Positions 11,462 through 23,402 of a stretch of 64,000 bases of DNA are shown piece after piece. Origin of the DNA: Cryptomeria japonica (taxonomy: Eukaryota > Streptophyta > Pinopsida > Cupressales > Cupressaceae); assembly GCF_030272615.1 (NCBI RefSeq), contig NC_081411.1:216332154-216396153 (forward strand), in the 5' to 3' direction. Each line of letters starts with the position of its first letter. Position 1 is the stretch's first letter. The notes under the pieces were generated by a model, which was given only the letters and a program-made list of their open reading frames with translations, searched no databases and was not told where the DNA came from. The translations under genes were made by a program, and so were the position numbers.

Positions 11462-11732
11462 GGCGCTATTGAACGCGTTTTAGCGCTATTGAAAAATTTC
11501 TTTTAGCGCTATTGACCCTAAAGTAGCGCTATTGAAAATGTTTCAGCGCTATTAACAACATTCCAGCGCTATTGTCACCGTTTCAGCGCTATTGACTCCA
11601 TTCTAGCGCTTTTGTATTCTCGGGATTTTCTTTTATTTAAGCGCTACTGTGTAAATTAGCGCTTCTGCTCACGCAGACTAGCGCTTTCGTATTAATTAGC
11701 GCTTCTGTAAAAAACACAGAATAGCGCTATTG
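11462..11732 (+). repeat. AGCGCT(A/T)TTG motif cluster, forward orientation
   Basis: I count about 13 copies of a 10-nt motif around the palindrome AGCGCT (one reads GGCGCT), mainly followed by ATTG, TTTG, TCTG or ACTG and spaced irregularly at 10-35 bp. It lies in the leader just after the primer binding site. The reverse-complement form is clustered at 26655-27045. See the matching finding. Confidence 0.93.
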
Positions 11733-11765
11733 CGACAGAGTGTCGCCCAAATGGACTTGTAACCG

Positions 11766-11788
11766 AAAAAAAAAAAAAAAAAAAAAAT
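11766..11788 (+). repeat. A-run in the retrotransposon leader
   Basis: An uninterrupted homopolymer of about 22 A, 30 bp after the AGCGCT cluster. Confidence 0.9.
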
Positions 11789-13267
11789 CAAAAATTAGGC
11801 TTGTGGAAGCCCCCCTTTGAGCATCGATTTTATTAACTTGTTTCTTTTCTTTGTGCAGGTTAAAACAACACAACAAAAATCACAAAAAAATTTCATTTAG
11901 TGCTTAAAAAGAACTTAAAAACACAAAAAAAGAGTTTTTCATTGTTTTCTAGTTAGGCCTCATTTTTATTTGGTGCTTAAAATCAACAAAACAAACTTTC
12001 TTTCTTGCATCAATTGGGACTTAAAAATCACAATCCACACTTCAAAATTTTGGTGCAGTAAAAAGAACAATCCACTTGTCTTCATTTTTGGCAAAAAACA
12101 AATTTTCCTTCATGCAATCGTGTTTTTCATTAAGTTGACCAGGACTTTCAACTTCTAGATTACAAAAACATATTGCTTTGAAGTTAAAATGAACACCATG
12201 GCTGTTGGAGCAACATCTCCAAATAGTTAGAACACATTTGCAAATGCTGGATTAAAAGGAACAAGTGTTTTACGTGTTTGGCACGCTTGTGCACAAAAAG
12301 TCAGTCGAGTGGTCCTACTTTTAACACACACTATCCTCTCCCTTGGCTCTCGTGGTCCTAGGTGCAAGAGAAAAGTGTTAGTAACGCTCAAAATTTTATC
12401 TTTTTAAGAGAGGCCTGCCAAGGGATCGATACTCTTGGGAACGACCTCGAGCGGTAAATCCTTCGAGCCGCTATAGAAATCAGGTGAGAGCGAAAGCTGT
12501 AGCCTTGGGTATAGCTGTTCCTACAGTGTAACTGGCCGAAAGGACAAATGGGCCCCACCACCAGTTACAAGGCTCTTAAGTGAGTCACTGCAGAATGAAC
12601 TTATGTCCAAAGCCATCGAACATGACTAAACACTTTTAAGTAGTAGCCCACCTGTTCTATTGATTGAGGATATTTGAGGTATAATTTAGTGCAAGAGCAT
12701 AGATGGTTTTGCTCCCAAGATACTCACCATACATATTTCCTTGAGTAGAAACATAGCTTTTTGAAAGGTCACTTGTGACTTGATAAAAGTGGTGACTCCC
12801 CCATCATAGGGATCATCTATTTGTTATGCTCGCGCAAGACTTAGTATATCACATCCTTACCTGCCACGGCGGGATTCATAAGGTATGTAGTACCAAAGTC
12901 GAAGAAATATCAAGATGTGGGCTAAATTTATCACAACTGGCCATTGGACCATAGGGATAAAGAGTGTTTGAAGTGTGTTCGTTTTACAGACCTAGAGCAA
13001 ATTGAGCCGACTTCAGGCTTTGGAATTACACCTTAAAATACATCTAAAGGAAGGGTCAGAAACAAGTCCAAAGATTGGGTTAATCTAGACCCATACTCAT
13101 TTGTGCCTTTAAGGCTACATTCTTGTGTTTGTGTGCTTGCTTTGTTTTCTTGTCAAAAAAAAAAAATCAGAAAATCAATCCCAAAAACAAAGTATTCATC
13201 CAACATCTGTCAACACAACCAAAAATACCAAAACCAAAGTACAAACAAACAAAGAGTCACAAAATTT
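11789..13267 (+). other. Untranslated leader of the Tat element
   Basis: About 1.5 kb with no convincing coding frame. It may contain regulatory or packaging signals, but none can be named from sequence alone. Confidence 0.55.
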
Positions 13268-13651
13268 ATGACCATTCTTCACATCTTGCGAAAGAAGAAG
13301 TGTCATCAGAGTATCACCTTGAAAAGGAGACCATTAAGCTCAAAGGCTTTGATCAAAAGGAGGAAATTCTTCTATCTCAATAGACAAATCTTTGTCTCAC
13401 ATAGAGTCTTTCTACATCGCATGCGTCTGTACCTTCAAGGTAAAACAAACGAGTTTGATTATGAATCACTGAACCGCAGAGCTTTTATGCAATATAGAGC
13501 TCTGAGTTATCACAAAAATCAAGGAGGAAAGATTAATCCCAACTTCTTCCCAAACATCTGTATCACCTACAACACAGCTCGAGAAGTGCCACCAATGCCC
13601 GAAAGGGAAGAGATAGAGTTTGTCCCATTTGTGACACAGAGTTTTTATTGA
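13268..13651 (+). CDS. Possible small leader ORF upstream of gag
   Basis: The frame is open from 13103 but begins there with GTG; the first ATG is at 13268, giving 127 codons that end TQSFY. The product is very basic in its first half (KRRPLSSKALIKRRKFF) and has an acidic end (PEREEIEFVPFV). I recognise no domain. Ogre-type elements are known to carry an ORF before gag, which makes this position suggestive, but the length and composition leave open that it is a chance frame. It lies 450 bp upstream of the gag-pol start. Confidence 0.25.
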   Translation: MTILHILRKKKCHQSITLKRRPLSSKALIKRRKFFYLNRQIFVSHRVFLHRMRLYLQGKTNEFDYESLNRRAFMQYRALSYHKNQGGKINPNFFPNICITYNTAREVPPMPEREEIEFVPFVTQSFY

Positions 13652-14100
13652 AGTTAAAAACAAAATATCCATCATCTTACTCATACATCATCACTTCATC
13701 ATCAATCCATCCCAACTCTCAAAACATTAAGAGGTTCTTGTCCCACGATTCCTTTTTAGATATTGCTTGAAATCAAACACATCACATCACTTTTAGATTG
13801 TTTCTACATCTAGGATAAGCTCATCCTAAGAGACACATCTACGCAGGTTAAAACTAGTTCATGAGTGAATCCTCTCATTGCTAGGTAGTTAAATCTATAA
13901 CACATCTCAGATTTCTCTGCACCTTATCACATCAAAACTTACCAAACAAACAAGCAATTCAAAGAAGGAATTTCGGTTACATCTACCTCCAAAGTGCTAG
14001 AGATCCACATACAACACAAATCACCAATCAATCAATCTTTCATTTCATCACCAACTCATCATCATCTTCAATCAACTTCAAAAACAAACTTGTAAACAAA

Positions 14101-17100
14101 ATGGCTCAAACCCGATCGCGATCAAGACAGCGAGAAATAGAAATTGAGGAAGAAGAGGACAACCTCAATGAATTTCAAGAGGCACTTGGAGGAAATGGGA
14201 ATGACGAAAACCCAAGTACTCCCACTCCTTCAACAATCGAAAGGGTTCAGCATAACCCTCATTTTAACAGATTATTCGATAAAATACTAAGGAGCAATGC
14301 GGATGCTCACTTTTTACGACTTGCTCAAGAAGGAGCCAAACTCCCCTCTGACTTTGATCTCGCCCAATTAAGACAAGCATCAGAAAGACAAAGTCACCAT
14401 GAGGAGGAAAGAGGTAGAAATCACATCAGATATAACATCCCTCGAGGTAACCCACCACCTCCTCCTCCAAATGAAATGGAGATGTTGCGGCAACAAGTTG
14501 AGAATCTCGCCCAACAACTTCATAGTGGTGTTAAGACCAACCAATTCTCACTTAACGACATCTGTCCCTATCCGTTTGACAGGAATCTTTATATGCCACC
14601 CTTTCCACGCGGGTTCGAAACACCAAAATTCGAAAAATATAGAGGAAAGGGAGATCCCCGCGATCATGTCCGAGAATTTCATTCCGCTTGTCTCGAAGTC
14701 GCATATGAGGACACATACCTAATGCGCCTTTTTCCCCAAAGCTTGGGAGGAACAACCACATCATGGTTTTCCCGACTACCAGGTGGCATAAGAACATTTG
14801 AGGAACTCATCCAGAAGTTCCTGTCTCATTACTCTTATAATATTGAACGCGACATCACCATGGCTGATCTATGCAACACCAAACAAAAACCAGGTGAATT
14901 ATTCTCAGTATTCCTGCAACGATGGCGCCAAATGTCTAGCAGACGTTCTCTTCAGTTACCTGAACGAGAACTAGTGGAAATTTTCATTTCCAACTTAAAC
15001 GAAGAAATGGAATTTCACCTGGATGTCAAAGACACAGATTCTTTTAACGATATGATCACCAAAGGTATAAAATGTGAAAGGGCACTCATCAAAAAAGGAC
15101 TCATCAAAATCTTTAATGAACCCAAAGATGGTCCTCGCCCACGCTTCAATAGCGATAAACCGAACTTCTGGAACAAGAATAAGAATATCGTCAATGATGG
15201 GGTTGTGGATGCTCGGACTGTCCAAAATGCACAACCTGTGGTTCGGTTTGCAGGACAAAATCCTCCACCTCAAAATAACACAAATGTCCTTCCTAATCAA
15301 GGTCGCATCACATCTCAAGATGAACCAAGACCCCGTCCACAAAAACAAAAACGCACATACACTCCCTTAGGGGAACCCATTGAAACAGTGATGCGACAAC
15401 TCATTTCTCAGAATTTGATCACTCTACCTAAGTTATCAAATTATGAGCCTCAAGTCAAACCGGCATGGTGGAGAGATACTGAACATTGTGAGTTCCATCA
15501 AGGAAGAGGACACAAGACAAGTAATTGTCACCGATTGAAAGATCTCATTCAGGATCTTATTGACCGAGGAGAAATTGAGATTGAAGGACATGACCCAAAA
15601 ACAACCAATAATGATCATCAGATGTTCAAGAATCCATTTCCATCGCAAGATCAAAGGGGTCCTTCCACTTCCAGACGAGGTCCTGATACCACTGATTATA
15701 CGCAAGCTGCGTATAACTACACTGTCAATCACCTGTATGATGCCAGTGAACAAATTGCAACTATCACCTTCAAAAATCCCACCTCAAATTGCAATGTTGT
15801 TACACGTCGTGGCAAGGTCACCATCAAGGCAGCTCCACAAGGCACCACCTCCGTCCCAAAGCAGTACAATCTTGTGGAACAATTAGACAAAACCCCTGCG
15901 CTTATATCCATCTTGGAGCTTTTGCGTCTGTCACCCTCTCATAAAACAATCTTGGATCAAGCACTCCAAGAGGCGTCAGTCCCTGCAAACCTGAACACGG
16001 ACCAATTTCAAGCCATGGTTGGAAGTCTAAAGTCATCACCTTGTCTCACTTTTTCCGAAAGTGATAACTCTTCCTTCCAGCAGCCTCATAACGCCTCACT
16101 CCACATTGAAGGCTTTGTCAACCAACACAGGATCAAGCGAGTCTTGATTGATAATGGAGCAGGCCTAAACATTTGCACACTACAGTTGGTCACAGCATTG
16201 GGCTATGCAGTAGAATCAGTGGATCCTCGTAAGAAGATCACCATCAAGGCCTATGATGATGCAGAGCGTTCATCCAAAGGAGCTGTGGTACTACCAATCC
16301 GAGTGGGCCCTGTGGTAAAGCACATCATCTGTCAGGCTCTGGACCTTCCTCTGCCATATAATCTATTATTAGGGAGACCTTGGATACATGCCATGCAAGC
16401 CGTTCCATCTACCTACCATCAATGTATCCAGTTCCCACATAACGGTGTAGAGATCACAATCCTGGGCGATGCAAATCCCTTTGCTTTTTGCCATAATATC
16501 AGCCATCAACCAGAGATTACTGTTCCTAATAATAGGGAAGCCATTTCCTCCACATCATATGTAAATCCCGCCTCTCTTGCCAGTTCAAACACCCCTATAC
16601 CCAAGCAAGAAAAGCTTAAAATGAAAGTAGCAGAGGAAGGTCCTGGAGAATACAACTTGAGTCAGCTCTTTTGTGTGGGACAAATGCCCACTTCTCCTAG
16701 AACACATGGTAAACCACAGCAGTTGCTCCAACAATCCATAGTCACGCCCGCATGTGCTTTAACGCCTTTCGTCCTTGGAAAGAGTCAAGAGGAAGAAACA
16801 CAAGATGAGGACCTAGCAGACTGGATCTACAAAGATCCCATCACCACTGACATACCGCGAGTTACACTTCCTACGGAACAATATGGCAAAGGTCTCCTCA
16901 TTATGCAAAGAATGGGATATGATGGTCAAAGTGCTTTGGGATACTACAAACAAGGACGACATGAACCTCTGCTACCAGAATTCAAGCCCAAAGGTAATAC
17001 AGGCCTAGGCTTTGAAAAAGAGATCCTTCCTAAACTCAGATTCAAAGGAAAACCTAGCAAACCATTTTGCCCACCTACTGCAAAGAGGACACCTTTCATA

Positions 17101-20100
17101 ATCAAAGCACCATCAAACACTATCCCCACTGCCCCATCGAGACTCACAACCCCACCGCAACCATCACCAGTGCCAAACATACCACCAATCGCACCAGTAA
17201 TCCCATCAATAACACCAATAGCAGCAGCAACTATCTCCGAACCCGCAGCGACCTCTATGGCACCAGTAGTTCCAGCAAAAGCCACTGAGTCACCATTACC
17301 AATACTTCCAGTGACAGATCCTTTAAATCCCATCACGGTTCCTGCAGCACCGATCACTACAAAGATACATAAACCAATCACACCTGCCGTGTTTAACTCT
17401 AAAGACATCCCAGTATGGTATAGCAATCGAATGCTGGAAAGTGATTCAGAGACCGACTCACATGAGTGGGAATTCGATTCAGTGCAACTTAATACTTCAG
17501 ATGAGGAAGACACATCACCACCTCCGCCACACAAAGACATTCTTGTTTACGGAGAAGCACAGATAAAGACCACTTGGGTACCTAAGCTGGAAACATCTTC
17601 CACAGACCCTACGTCTCATCCTACGCCTGATTCTGACAGGGAGAGTACTATCAACGACCTTCACCACACTGTCTTAACCCTCACTGATACCTCTAACGAA
17701 CTCAATCTAATCAATGACGTAATGCCCATTATCCACCCTGAACTCATCGAATGGAACCAATCAAATCCCCCATGTCTTGACCTCTTCCAAAACGATGAGG
17801 CTATCATTGACTTTTTAGAATTACGGGATAATCTACCAAGCGGGGATCACAAAGCTGGATTCGCCATTGAACTTAATAGCGCAGCATACTTCGGGGCGGA
17901 TGCCAAACCCTTCAGCTGCAAAAATATAACAATAAAACATGGATCTTCCAGTGAAAACCACACTGTGGCACTGTTTGATCCGACAAAAGTAAAAAGAAAG
18001 AGCGTATCCAATGGTGAAAACCTCTTTGAGGCGCCTGAGGATGAAGGGTTTGACATTCTCCCTACTAGTACACAACAGGAACGATCGACGATTCTCATTG
18101 AGGAGACTAAAGAATACAATGTGGGGACTCCTGAAAACCCTCATATCATACATCTGGCATCTCTTCTCACTCCAGAGGAACAGCCTCAATTTATAGAGTT
18201 CTTCCAGAAGCGTCAGATCAACTTTGCATGGTCATATGCAGACATGCCTGGGCTTGATCCTGATTTAGTCATGCATCATCTCACAGTAGCAAAAGGAGCC
18301 AAACCTGTCAAGCAAAAGCTTCGTAAGATGCATCCTCAGATTGCCGTGCTAGTCAAAACAGAACTCAAGAAACTCCTGGATGTTGGTTTCATTAGACCAA
18401 TTGATTATGCAGAATGGATCTCCAACATTGTACCAGTTGGCAAACCAAAAGGGGGCATCCGCATTTGTACAGACTTCAGAGATCTGAATAAGGCATGTCC
18501 TAAGGATGACTTCCCTCTACCAAATATCGACATCATAGTAGATCTAACAGCAGGACATGCCATGCTTTCACTCATGGATGGCTTTTCAGGATACAATCAA
18601 ATAAAGATCGCACCAGAAGATCAACATAAGACAGCCTTCACATGTCCATGGGGCACATACTGCTGGAATGTAATGCCTTTTGGCCTAAAGAATGCAGGAG
18701 CGACCTATCAAAGAGCAATGACCACCATCTTTCATGACATGATGCATACTATGATGGAAGATTATGTGGATGATTTACTAGCAAAATCACTTACTAGAGA
18801 AGGACATCTCCATATCTTAGATCAAATCTTTGATAGACTGGAACAATACCATGTTCGACTCAACCCAAAGAAATGTGTCTTCGGAGTGACCTCCGGGAAG
18901 CTTCTAGGATACATTGTCTCAAGCAAAGGCATTGAGGTCGATCCAGCAAAGGTAAAAGCTATCATGGACATGCCACCTCCAAGGAATATCAGTCAGCTAA
19001 GGACACTACAAGGACGGCTTCAATCCATCCGCAGATTCATTGCACAATTGGCTGATAAGTGTCACCCATTCACACACCTGCTACACAAGAACATCCGCTT
19101 TCAGTGGGATGACAGATGCCAACAAGCATTTCAGACGCTTAAAGACTATCTCATGAATCCACCATTGTTGATGCCACCAGATCCAAGTAGACCATTATTG
19201 CTCTATATCTCAGCAACAAGTACAGCATTGGGTGTACTACTGGCACAACATAATACAGAAAGCAAAGAGTGTGCTGTATACTACATCTCTCGTACACTGG
19301 TTGGCTATGAACTCAATTATACACCTATTGAGCGAGCTTGCCTAGCAGTAATCTTGGCAGCCACTAAACTGAGGCACTATCTGTTAACACACAAGGTACA
19401 ACTCATCGCAAAGATTGATCCACTCAAGTATTTACTCAGCAAAGCAGCATTGACAGGTCGTTTGGCCAAATGGGTAATGATTCTAAGTGAATTTGACATT
19501 GAGTATGTGGACCGTAAGGCTATCAAAGGGCAAGTTATTGCAGATCAGTTGGCTGATGCACCACTCATAGGCGATCATCCTCTCATTTCCAATTTTCCAG
19601 ATGAAGAGATATTCATGATCACAGAAGCACAACCATGGAAACTATATTTTGATGGTTCATACACTAGGCATGGCTCGGGGGCAGGCATTCTGTTTATCAC
19701 ACCTCAAGGTGATAGCATCCCGAAGTCTTACAGGCTCACATTTCCATGCACAAACAACATAGCAGAGTATGAGGCCTTGATCACGGGACTCAGGTTAGCC
19801 GTACAATGGAAATTACAAGAACTACAAGTATATGGCGACTCGCAACTGGTCATTCGACAAGCAACTGATGAATATCAGACCAAAGATGATAAACTCATGC
19901 CATACAAACAAATGGTGGACACTCTAAAGACATCATTTACTACTATCACTTTTGAGCAGATACCAAGAGAGCAGAATCGAGCTGCTGACGCCATGGCTAC
20001 CATCGCATCTTTACTAGATCTTCCACAGAATTCAACACGCTACGAGTTCTTGGTAGAACAGCTTTGGATCCCCGCTTATGATATCCCCAAATCTGAAATG

Positions 20101-21387
20101 ATATGTCGCCTTGTTGGTTCTGAATCCCCATGGTACGGTGAGTTCTACACCTATCTTAGCGATCATACCCTTCCTCCCAACCAATCGAATAATCAACGTA
20201 AAACCTTCATTCGCCAAACTGCTCGATATACCATTATTGCCGAAACCCTATACCGACGTAGTCTTGATGGTACTCTCCTTCGATGTCTGGAACAGGATGA
20301 GATAACAAAAGTTTTGGAAGAGGTACATGAAGGAATTTGCGGGACTCACTCAAGTGGTCCATCACTAGCCAAGAAGATCATGCGAGCTGGATACTATTGG
20401 CCATCTATGGAAAAGGATTCCTACTACTTTGTCAGGAAGTGCAAAAAATGTCAAGTTCATGGCGACCTAATACATGCACCAGCTCAAGAACTGCAACCAA
20501 TCACAACACCATGGCCTTTTTGTCAATGGGGTCTTGATCTTGTGGGTAAAATCCATCCATCTTCATCCAACGGCCATAAATTCATTATTACCGCTACTGA
20601 ATATTTCACCAAGTGGATCGAAGCTGTTCCACTTACCCAAGTCACCAGCAAGCAGATCGCCTCATTCATCCTCAACTACATCATCTGCCGGTATGGTGTA
20701 CCCATGTCCATTGTCACAGATAACGGTCTTCCTTTCAAAAATCAGGATGTCCGTGAGCTTTGTGAGAAATTTCATATCCAACACCGCTTTTCCACTCCCT
20801 ATTACCCACAAGGCAATGGTCAGGCCGAAGCATCCAATAAAAACATATTGAGGATCCTAAAGAAGACAGTCAATGATGCCGGTCGTGATTGGCATGTTCA
20901 ATTGAATCCAGCATTATGGGCATATCGAACTAGCATTCGGACCCCTACAGGTGCAACTCCTTATTCATTGGTCTATGGTGCTGAAGCTATCCTACCTATT
21001 GAGGTCGAGATACCATCCTTACGGGTTTCATTGCACAATCTCATCGATGATGAAGCATACAGAGTATCTCGTCTTCAGGACTTAGAGTTACTAGATGAGA
21101 AGCGACAAGCTGCATACAATCACCTCAAAGCCTATCAGCAGCGCATGAGTAGAAGCTACAATCACCGAGTTAGATCTCGTACATTTGAGGTAGGTGATCT
21201 TGTTCTTCGAGAAAATCCTCGCAACCAACCAAACAGAGAACATCAAGGCAAGTTTGAATCAAACTGGCTGGGCCCATATGTTGTCACTGCTGTATTCGGG
21301 TCTGGGGCATATCAGTTGGCTACTTCAGAAGGAGAACCGCTTGCAGATCCAATCAATAGCATGCACCTCAAAAGATTTTTTACCTAA
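14101..21387 (+). CDS. Gag-Pol polyprotein of a Tat-lineage Ty3/Gypsy retrotransposon
   Basis: 2428 codons with no stop, starting at ATG (MAQTRSRSRQRE). Domains: Gag core about 180-300 (YRGKGDPRDHVREF); a CEFHQGRGHKTSNC zinc-knuckle-like motif at 463-476; aspartic protease with LIDNGAG, catalytic Asp684, and LLGRP at 756-760; a G-patch at about 928-972; reverse transcriptase about 1400-1600 with YVDD at 1555-1558; a first RNase H whose usual Asp is Ser1704; a second, archaeal-type RNase H with Asp1851, Glu1889/1891, Asp1913 and Asp1963; integrase with HHCC (His2076, His2083, Cys2114, Cys2117), D,D-35-E (Asp2146, Asp2207, Glu2243) and a GPY-type C-terminus near 2391. There is no chromodomain. 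All catalytic positions of protease, RT, second RNase H and integrase are present, so the product is predicted functional. Confidence 0.96.
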   Translation: MAQTRSRSRQREIEIEEEEDNLNEFQEALGGNGNDENPSTPTPSTIERVQHNPHFNRLFDKILRSNADAHFLRLAQEGAKLPSDFDLAQLRQASERQSHHEEERGRNHIRYNIPRGNPPPPPPNEMEMLRQQVENLAQQLHSGVKTNQFSLNDICPYPFDRNLYMPPFPRGFETPKFEKYRGKGDPRDHVREFHSACLEVAYEDTYLMRLFPQSLGGTTTSWFSRLPGGIRTFEELIQKFLSHYSYNIERDITMADLCNTKQKPGELFSVFLQRWRQMSSRRSLQLPERELVEIFISNLNEEMEFHLDVKDTDSFNDMITKGIKCERALIKKGLIKIFNEPKDGPRPRFNSDKPNFWNKNKNIVNDGVVDARTVQNAQPVVRFAGQNPPPQNNTNVLPNQGRITSQDEPRPRPQKQKRTYTPLGEPIETVMRQLISQNLITLPKLSNYEPQVKPAWWRDTEHCEFHQGRGHKTSNCHRLKDLIQDLIDRGEIEIEGHDPKTTNNDHQMFKNPFPSQDQRGPSTSRRGPDTTDYTQAAYNYTVNHLYDASEQIATITFKNPTSNCNVVTRRGKVTIKAAPQGTTSVPKQYNLVEQLDKTPALISILELLRLSPSHKTILDQALQEASVPANLNTDQFQAMVGSLKSSPCLTFSESDNSSFQQPHNASLHIEGFVNQHRIKRVLIDNGAGLNICTLQLVTALGYAVESVDPRKKITIKAYDDAERSSKGAVVLPIRVGPVVKHIICQALDLPLPYNLLLGRPWIHAMQAVPSTYHQCIQFPHNGVEITILGDANPFAFCHNISHQPEITVPNNREAISSTSYVNPASLASSNTPIPKQEKLKMKVAEEGPGEYNLSQLFCVGQMPTSPRTHGKPQQLLQQSIVTPACALTPFVLGKSQEEETQDEDLADWIYKDPITTDIPRVTLPTEQYGKGLLIMQRMGYDGQSALGYYKQGRHEPLLPEFKPKGNTGLGFEKEILPKLRFKGKPSKPFCPPTAKRTPFIIKAPSNTIPTAPSRLTTPPQPSPVPNIPPIAPVIPSITPIAAATISEPAATSMAPVVPAKATESPLPILPVTDPLNPITVPAAPITTKIHKPITPAVFNSKDIPVWYSNRMLESDSETDSHEWEFDSVQLNTSDEEDTSPPPPHKDILVYGEAQIKTTWVPKLETSSTDPTSHPTPDSDRESTINDLHHTVLTLTDTSNELNLINDVMPIIHPELIEWNQSNPPCLDLFQNDEAIIDFLELRDNLPSGDHKAGFAIELNSAAYFGADAKPFSCKNITIKHGSSSENHTVALFDPTKVKRKSVSNGENLFEAPEDEGFDILPTSTQQERSTILIEETKEYNVGTPENPHIIHLASLLTPEEQPQFIEFFQKRQINFAWSYADMPGLDPDLVMHHLTVAKGAKPVKQKLRKMHPQIAVLVKTELKKLLDVGFIRPIDYAEWISNIVPVGKPKGGIRICTDFRDLNKACPKDDFPLPNIDIIVDLTAGHAMLSLMDGFSGYNQIKIAPEDQHKTAFTCPWGTYCWNVMPFGLKNAGATYQRAMTTIFHDMMHTMMEDYVDDLLAKSLTREGHLHILDQIFDRLEQYHVRLNPKKCVFGVTSGKLLGYIVSSKGIEVDPAKVKAIMDMPPPRNISQLRTLQGRLQSIRRFIAQLADKCHPFTHLLHKNIRFQWDDRCQQAFQTLKDYLMNPPLLMPPDPSRPLLLYISATSTALGVLLAQHNTESKECAVYYISRTLVGYELNYTPIERACLAVILAATKLRHYLLTHKVQLIAKIDPLKYLLSKAALTGRLAKWVMILSEFDIEYVDRKAIKGQVIADQLADAPLIGDHPLISNFPDEEIFMITEAQPWKLYFDGSYTRHGSGAGILFITPQGDSIPKSYRLTFPCTNNIAEYEALITGLRLAVQWKLQELQVYGDSQLVIRQATDEYQTKDDKLMPYKQMVDTLKTSFTTITFEQIPREQNRAADAMATIASLLDLPQNSTRYEFLVEQLWIPAYDIPKSEMICRLVGSESPWYGEFYTYLSDHTLPPNQSNNQRKTFIRQTARYTIIAETLYRRSLDGTLLRCLEQDEITKVLEEVHEGICGTHSSGPSLAKKIMRAGYYWPSMEKDSYYFVRKCKKCQVHGDLIHAPAQELQPITTPWPFCQWGLDLVGKIHPSSSNGHKFIITATEYFTKWIEAVPLTQVTSKQIASFILNYIICRYGVPMSIVTDNGLPFKNQDVRELCEKFHIQHRFSTPYYPQGNGQAEASNKNILRILKKTVNDAGRDWHVQLNPALWAYRTSIRTPTGATPYSLVYGAEAILPIEVEIPSLRVSLHNLIDDEAYRVSRLQDLELLDEKRQAAYNHLKAYQQRMSRSYNHRVRSRTFEVGDLVLRENPRNQPNREHQGKFESNWLGPYVVTAVFGSGAYQLATSEGEPLADPINSMHLKRFFT

Positions 21388-21407
21388 GGTGTACAGAGCA
21401 TCAGGCT

Positions 21408-21864
21408 CCCCTACATATCAGAAAAATACCAAAAACATTCAGAAAATGTCCTAAAGAAAATACAAAAACATTCAAAAAAGTAAAGAAAAATCATGCATCC
21501 AAACGGTGAACAACCACTCCGGTGGCACCTTGGGTAAGTGCGATGGTGAAAACCTGGCAAACAGGCGCCACTCATAAAGGCTATGGCTCCAGTATCTTTC
21601 AGGCTCGTTGCGATCACATTCATGCACACACACATCCATCCCAACCATGGCTTGTTATTTGATCTGCAATTAAGAAAGTACTCCATGCGTCTAGCATCCC
21701 ACCTTTTCATAGTCAGGTCTACAAACTGGGGGCAATACCCTTACCCTCATAATGGAAGTGGATTCTACATTGTCTTATATATCATTATGCTCTTCATTCA
21801 AGCAATCATCAGAAAAATACCAAAAACATTCAGAAAATGTCCTGAAGAAAATACAAAAACATTC

Positions 21865-21875
<11 letters not shown>
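21408..21875 (+). repeat. Direct repeat after pol (two copies of about 65 bp)
   Basis: The segment with AATACCAAAAACATTCAG occurs at about 21416-21480 and again at about 21808-21872, about 392 bp apart, with one visible base change. The second copy runs into a long A-run to about 21891. Related 'aaaacattcaaaaa' phrases continue to about 21985. Confidence 0.88.
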
Positions 21876-21891
<16 letters not shown>

Positions 21892-21895
<4 letters not shown>

Positions 21896-23400
21896 CAACA
21901 CAAAATCTAAAAACATTCAAAAAATGTCTCAAACACAAAATCCAAAAAACATTCAAAAACTATTACACAAAATCCAAAAAACATGGCAACACCTTGTACA
22001 TATTCATCCGATCAGATGCAAAACAAACATTGATAAACTACTCACACAAATGACCACTTATCACTCGACCAAAACAATCAACATCAACAATCAAACTGTC
22101 TTTTCAACAAGGATGCATCCTTCCTTACCAAAACAAAGACAAGATGACATTTTCTTTGACAAGAAAATTCTGTTAAGCTATCAAATACTTGGTTAATTCG
22201 TGAGTAATTCATTTGTTTATCTGTATCAGGATCTTTCAGCATTGTTTTGTATCGTTTGCGCATTATTTCCGATGAAGTTCTGGGGCATGTACTAATGGTG
22301 TCTACGTGGGAAGTTCACTAAGCTACGTGATCATAGGCAAAAATACAGTCATAGATCACTACGGCTTGCTGACTACAGCGTATACCTCGACCATATGAGC
22401 ATGAGCCATTACCAAGGATCCTTATTCTTTATTCTTTATGTATATATACTGTTTGGTTGCAGGTACAATGCTCATCCTTTGATTCCTCTTCCTCCAAATT
22501 GGATAAAGGTTTTATTTTTTAGTACGGTATGTACTTGTCTCAGGATCTGATCAAGCCTAAGATCAAGGAGGACGATCCAAGTCATGCACGAAAGGAGATA
22601 ATCCTTGTCTGTTCCGCACGCAATACTCTGGTCGACTTGACCCTTATATCAAGTCGTTTGTATTAACTTGCTATATTAAAATCCATGAAAGAAATACTCA
22701 GGTCATCTTGAATCATTGTGTCAAGATGCTTGTATTCTCTTCCAACATTTTAAAGCTCAATGATGAAAATAGAGCACTATGGATCGTCATTTCACCTCAT
22801 CTGTTTATATCTTGCATTCCGTTGCATATCACCCATCCATTCATTCATATGTAGGCTTTTACATGTAAAAATGATTAATAAAAGCTGGTCTTGGATACAA
22901 TCACGACCGAGTACTCTGATACATCATCAATGCATTATGCAAAGTCTTAAAACAACCTTGCATAATCATATCATCCTTGCATATAGGTGCATCTTGCATT
23001 GCGACCATTCATGTCATTTTTAAACTTAAACATTGCATATAGTTCATTGTTGCCATTAGTTTTCATTAAACAAAATCATTTTCATCATTGCACCAATCAT
23101 AAATAAATTAGATTCATTCATGGGATCAAATTGTCTTTGATTGTTTTAAATCATTTACTAAACATTTCATCCAGTGTAAATTATCCATTATCATCTTATC
23201 AACTTATTATTACACACATCCATTTATCCATTTTAGATACACAGTGCATTCATTCATTCATTAATAAGCATCTTATTATGTTCATTTTAGAATTCATTCA
23301 CATTGCATTTATTATCATTACATTAAGGTGCAGTTATTATCCCCATTAGTTATCATATCATCCCATTTGCACTTACCAACATATTTAAAACGCATTTAGA
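21892..23400 (+). other. Non-coding spacer between pol and antisense ORF (left part)
   Basis: No convincing gene. The DNA becomes progressively enriched in CATT/ATCA phrases. Short ORFs here have low-complexity products. Confidence 0.6.
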
Positions 23401-23402
23401 AA

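Noticed and set aside
16944-17540. 198-codon minus-strand ORF opposite gag-pol
   Set aside because: It is the complement of the proline/threonine-rich linker of the polyprotein; no motif and no independent evidence.
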